The translations under genes were made by a program, and so were the position numbers. 64,000 nt of DNA. Origin: Caballeronia sordidicola (GTDB lineage: Bacteria; Pseudomonadota; Gammaproteobacteria; Burkholderiales; Burkholderiaceae). The stretch covers positions 248,001 through 312,000 of the forward strand of contig NZ_JNFG01000199.1 of the NCBI RefSeq assembly GCF_000729995.1. The letters run 5' to 3'. The notes below the pieces were generated by a model. The model worked only from the letters and a program-made list of their open reading frames with translations. It ran no database searches and was not told the DNA's origin. This document shows, in pieces, positions 61,590 through 64,000 of the stretch (positions within the stretch are counted from its first letter, which is position 1; each line of letters begins with the position of its first letter).

Positions 61590-62492
61590 TTAGCCAGCCT
61601 GTGCTGGTTCAGGCTTCGCGCCCAGTCCGAGCAGACGCACCGCGTTGTCCTTGAGCAGCAACTGATGCACTTCCGGTTTGAAGCCGGCCTTCTGGAAATC
61701 GTCGAGCCAGCGGTCTGGGTGAATCAGCGGGAAGTCGGAGGCGAACAACATGCGCTCCTTCAGCAGAGAGTTCGCATACTGCACAAGTTGTGGCGGGAAA
61801 TACTTCGGCGACCAACCGGATAGATCGATGTACACGTTCGGCTTGTGCAGGCAGATTGATAGCGCCTCGTCCTGCCATGGCCACGACGGATGCGCGATGA
61901 CAACCTTCATGTCGGGGAAGTCAGCCGCGACGTCGTCAAGGTGAATCGGTTCCGAGTACTTGAGCCGCAGTCCGCCGCCGCCGGGCATGCCGCTGCCGAT
62001 GCCGGAATGACCGCTGTGGAATATCGCCGGCAATCCGTATTCGGCAATTACTTCGTACAACGGATAAGCCATGCGGTCGTTGGCGTAGAAGCCTTGCACG
62101 GTCGGATGAAACTTGAAGCCGCGTACGCCGCACTCCTCGATCAGCCGCCGTGCCTCGCGCGCGCCCATCTTGCCCTTGTGCGGATCGATGCTCGCAAAAG
62201 CGATCATGATGTCCCGGTTATTGGCCGCAAACTCGGCGATCTCTTCATTTGGAATCCGGCGGCGGCCCATCTGACTTTCGGCATCGACAGTGAACATGAC
62301 GAAACCGATCTTGCGTTCGCGGTAGTACTCAATCGTTTCGGGAATCGTCGGGCGGCGCCCCTGGCGCAACACAGTGCCAAAGTACTTGTCCGCCGCGTCG
62401 TCGAATTCCTTGCCGAACAGGTCCGGCGGCTGGCAGCACGACACTTCGGCATGAACGTGAGTGTCAATTGCGATCAGGTTATCGATATCCAT
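61590..62492 (-). CDS. Amidohydrolase family 2 protein in the feruloyl-CoA operon
   Basis: The 300-aa TIM-barrel hydrolase has the HxH in LIAIDTHVHAEVSCCQPPDL (His12 and His14). FKFHPTVQGFYANDRMAYPL is near 125-145, PAIFHSGHSGIGSGMPGG supplies His near 157-160, VVIAHPSWPWQDEAL another near 196, and LFASDFPLIHPDRW the catalytic Asp near 253. These give the full ligand set of this family, which includes gamma-resorcylate-type decarboxylases and aryl-hydrolases. Placement between feruloyl-CoA synthase and a hydroxyacyl-CoA dehydrogenase suggests cleavage of an aryl-oxo-propionyl intermediate. That role is not proven here. Confidence 0.82.
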   Translation of the reverse strand: MDIDNLIAIDTHVHAEVSCCQPPDLFGKEFDDAADKYFGTVLRQGRRPTIPETIEYYRERKIGFVMFTVDAESQMGRRRIPNEEIAEFAANNRDIMIAFASIDPHKGKMGAREARRLIEECGVRGFKFHPTVQGFYANDRMAYPLYEVIAEYGLPAIFHSGHSGIGSGMPGGGGLRLKYSEPIHLDDVAADFPDMKVVIAHPSWPWQDEALSICLHKPNVYIDLSGWSPKYFPPQLVQYANSLLKERMLFASDFPLIHPDRWLDDFQKAGFKPEVHQLLLKDNAVRLLGLGAKPEPAQAG

Positions 62493-62513
62493 ATTAGTGA
62501 CTCCTTTACCCCT

Positions 62514-64000
62514 TTATGCTGCCACGATGGAACGTGGCACCCAGACGGTGAGCGTGGTGTCGCCGCGGTATAACGCTTCGACAGTTGCGGCACGCTGTGC
62601 GAGCACGATGCGCTGGTTGATCGAGCCTTTATCCGTGACTTCGCCGGTCGCGAGGGACGGCGGCGGATCGAGCAGCGCAGCACGGGCAACGCGGCTCGCG
62701 CTGCCCGTACCGTCGGCGTACAGGCGCTCGACCAGGGCGCCGAATATTGCGGCAACATCGGGATGCGCGTAGACCTGAGTGACCGGCGTATCGTCCGATG
62801 CCCCGGCAAGCTGGCGGCAGGCGGCAAGATTCGGCACGATCAGCACGCCGATCTCGTGGCGATCGTGCCCGGTAACAACCACGTCGCCCACATACGGACT
62901 GCCCGCCGCAATCACGCGTTGCCGCAGCGGGCCCACACTTACCCAGGTGCCGGTATTCAGCTTGAAGTCCTCGGCAACCCGGCCGTCGAAAACAAAGCCG
63001 CGGTCGGGGTCTTCCGGATCGAGCCAGCGCACTGCATCGCCGGAACAGAAGAAGCCCTCTTCGTCAAACGCCTCGGCGCTCTGCTCCTGCGCGCGCCAGT
63101 AGCCCGGCGTCACGTTCGGACCGCGATAGCGCACCTCGAGCTTGCGGCTCTGGCCGTCACCCACCGGCACGAGTTTGAGTTCCATTCCCGGCAGCGGCAC
63201 GCCGATCTGACCCGCCACCACTTCCGTCTCGACGATCATCAACGCGGACGGCGCGGTCTCCGTCATGCCAAGGCCAGTGTTCATCACGATCCGTTCACCG
63301 CAATGCGCGACGGCGCTGGCATGAAGCCTGTCCCATACCGGTTGTTCGAGTGCGGCGCCGGCATAGAACTGCATGCGCAGCCGATGATAGAAAGTCGCGC
63401 GCAACTCGGCATCCTGCTCCAGTGCACGCGCAATTTCTTCCCAACCTTTGGGCACGTTGAAATAAACCGTTGGCGAAATCTCACGCAGGTTGGCGAGCGT
63501 TGTCGCCATGCCATCCGTTGTCGGCTTGCCGTCGTCGATGTAAAGCGAGCCGCCATGAAACAGCGTCAATCCGAAGTTCTGGTTGCCGCCAAACGTGTGA
63601 TGCCATGGCAGCCAGTCGATAAAAACCGGCGGCTCTTCGGCAAGAAACGGCCATGCCGCGGTTTCCATCACGAGGTTGCTGGACCACATCCGGTTCGTGT
63701 TGATCACCGCCTTCGGCATCTTCGTCGAGCCCGACGTGCACAGGAACTTGACGATGGTGCCGGGGCCAGTCGCGGCCCGCGCGCGCTCCACAACGTCGGT
63801 CGGCATCGTGGCGATCAGTTCGTTTAACGAAATACTCGTGCGTCCGGCTGGCGGCGTCTCTCCGACGACGACCTCGACGTCAGCCGGCACCGCTTCACGC
63901 AACGCTGCGGCAAAGCGTGCGCCGTCGTCGGCGAAGACAAGTCCCGGCGTGAGCATTGAAAGAATATGGCGCAGCTTCCCATAGCTCTTGTCCAGCAGCG
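62514..64000 (-). CDS. fcs: Feruloyl-CoA synthase, C-terminal part (cut by window edge)
   Basis: The visible 494 codons (from LLDKSYGKLRHILSMLTPGL) belong to the acyl-adenylate-forming family. The P-loop is KFLCTSGSTKMPKAVINTNR, followed by the feruloyl-CoA synthase hallmark WLPWHHTFGGNQNFGLTLFH. The adenine motif is MNTGLGMTETAPSALMIVE and the core ends GRVAEDFKLNTGTWVSVG, where family members have D-F-K-L-x-T-G-T-W-V. The N-terminal part lies beyond 64000. It activates ferulate or related hydroxycinnamates to CoA thioesters with ATP. Twenty-one bp separate it from the amidohydrolase gene. Confidence 0.9.
   Translation of the reverse strand, partial: LLDKSYGKLRHILSMLTPGLVFADDGARFAAALREAVPADVEVVVGETPPAGRTSISLNELIATMPTDVVERARAATGPGTIVKFLCTSGSTKMPKAVINTNRMWSSNLVMETAAWPFLAEEPPVFIDWLPWHHTFGGNQNFGLTLFHGGSLYIDDGKPTTDGMATTLANLREISPTVYFNVPKGWEEIARALEQDAELRATFYHRLRMQFYAGAALEQPVWDRLHASAVAHCGERIVMNTGLGMTETAPSALMIVETEVVAGQIGVPLPGMELKLVPVGDGQSRKLEVRYRGPNVTPGYWRAQEQSAEAFDEEGFFCSGDAVRWLDPEDPDRGFVFDGRVAEDFKLNTGTWVSVGPLRQRVIAAGSPYVGDVVVTGHDRHEIGVLIVPNLAACRQLAGASDDTPVTQVYAHPDVAAIFGALVERLYADGTGSASRVARAALLDPPPSLATGEVTDKGSINQRIVLAQRAATVEALYRGDTTLTVWVPRSIVAA

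Overview
The window looks like accessory chromosome or megaplasmid DNA from a Burkholderiales bacterium, most likely Paraburkholderia, Caballeronia or Burkholderia. This is inferred from the high-GC codon use, trimeric-porin family genes ending in Phe, six LysR-type regulators (one a relic), and aromatic-acid catabolic genes of the kinds common in that group. Species cannot be fixed from the sequence alone.

Layout. (1) 1-240: the start of a chemoreceptor gene cut by the window edge. (2) 604-7743: a minus-strand catabolic operon read from 6679 down to 604. It encodes a LigI-type pyrone-dicarboxylate lactonase, a 21-codon leader ORF overlapping dctA, DctA, a porin, a LigJ-type hydratase, a LigK-type aldolase and a solute-binding-fold protein without signal peptide. 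A LysR regulator diverges from it. Together they would convert 2-pyrone-4,6-dicarboxylate or oxalomesaconate to pyruvate and oxaloacetate, the lower meta-cleavage route for protocatechuate or gallate. The ring-cleaving dioxygenase is not in the window. (3) 7790-24000: a mosaic of small regulator-enzyme pairs (Lrp with hydrolase, LysR with PEP mutase family), a P-loop kinase, a RidA protein, an orphan sugar-binding protein, a chemoreceptor and an orphan PstS. These are interleaved with insertion sequences (ISKra4, IS1182, ISNCY, IS6) and decayed genes.

(4) 24031-39816: DJ-1/MocR pair, FAD disulfide oxidoreductase with AhpD-like peroxidase-type protein and AraC regulator, a cyclic-nucleotide-domain/thioredoxin-reductase-like fusion, LysR with exported alpha/beta hydrolase, glutathione S-transferase, metallo-beta-lactamase-fold protein with LysR, an exported cupin and a VOC protein. 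This is a stress and xenobiotic-type assortment. (5) 40445-45500: D-2-hydroxyacid dehydrogenase, LysR regulator with a perfect 11-bp-arm inverted repeat, MFS carrier and maleate isomerase. (6) 45689-50072: an uncharacterised four-helix membrane protein facing a cytoplasmic-looking metallophosphoesterase and a class 3 lipase. This is the least explained grouping here. (7) 50080-52370: IS3 and ISL3 relics around a serine beta-lactamase-like hydrolase.

(8) 52394-64000: a phenylpropanoid/vanillyl module. vanA-vanB-vanR demethylate vanillate to protocatechuate, with two palindromes of GntR type upstream of vanA. A XylR/DmpR-type sigma-54 activator diverges from an aryl aldehyde dehydrogenase and aryl alcohol dehydrogenase pair preceded by an exact sigma-54 promoter. 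Facing them is a second operon with feruloyl-CoA synthase, an amidohydrolase and a short-chain dehydrogenase, ending in an internally deleted hydrolase and a 17-bp tandem repeat. Functionally, ferulate would be activated to its CoA ester and shortened to vanillin or vanillate. Vanillin would be oxidised by the aldehyde dehydrogenase and vanillate demethylated by VanAB. The ring would then need a dioxygenase encoded elsewhere before the lower pathway at the left of the window could act. No tRNA, rRNA, CRISPR array or replication origin was recognised.
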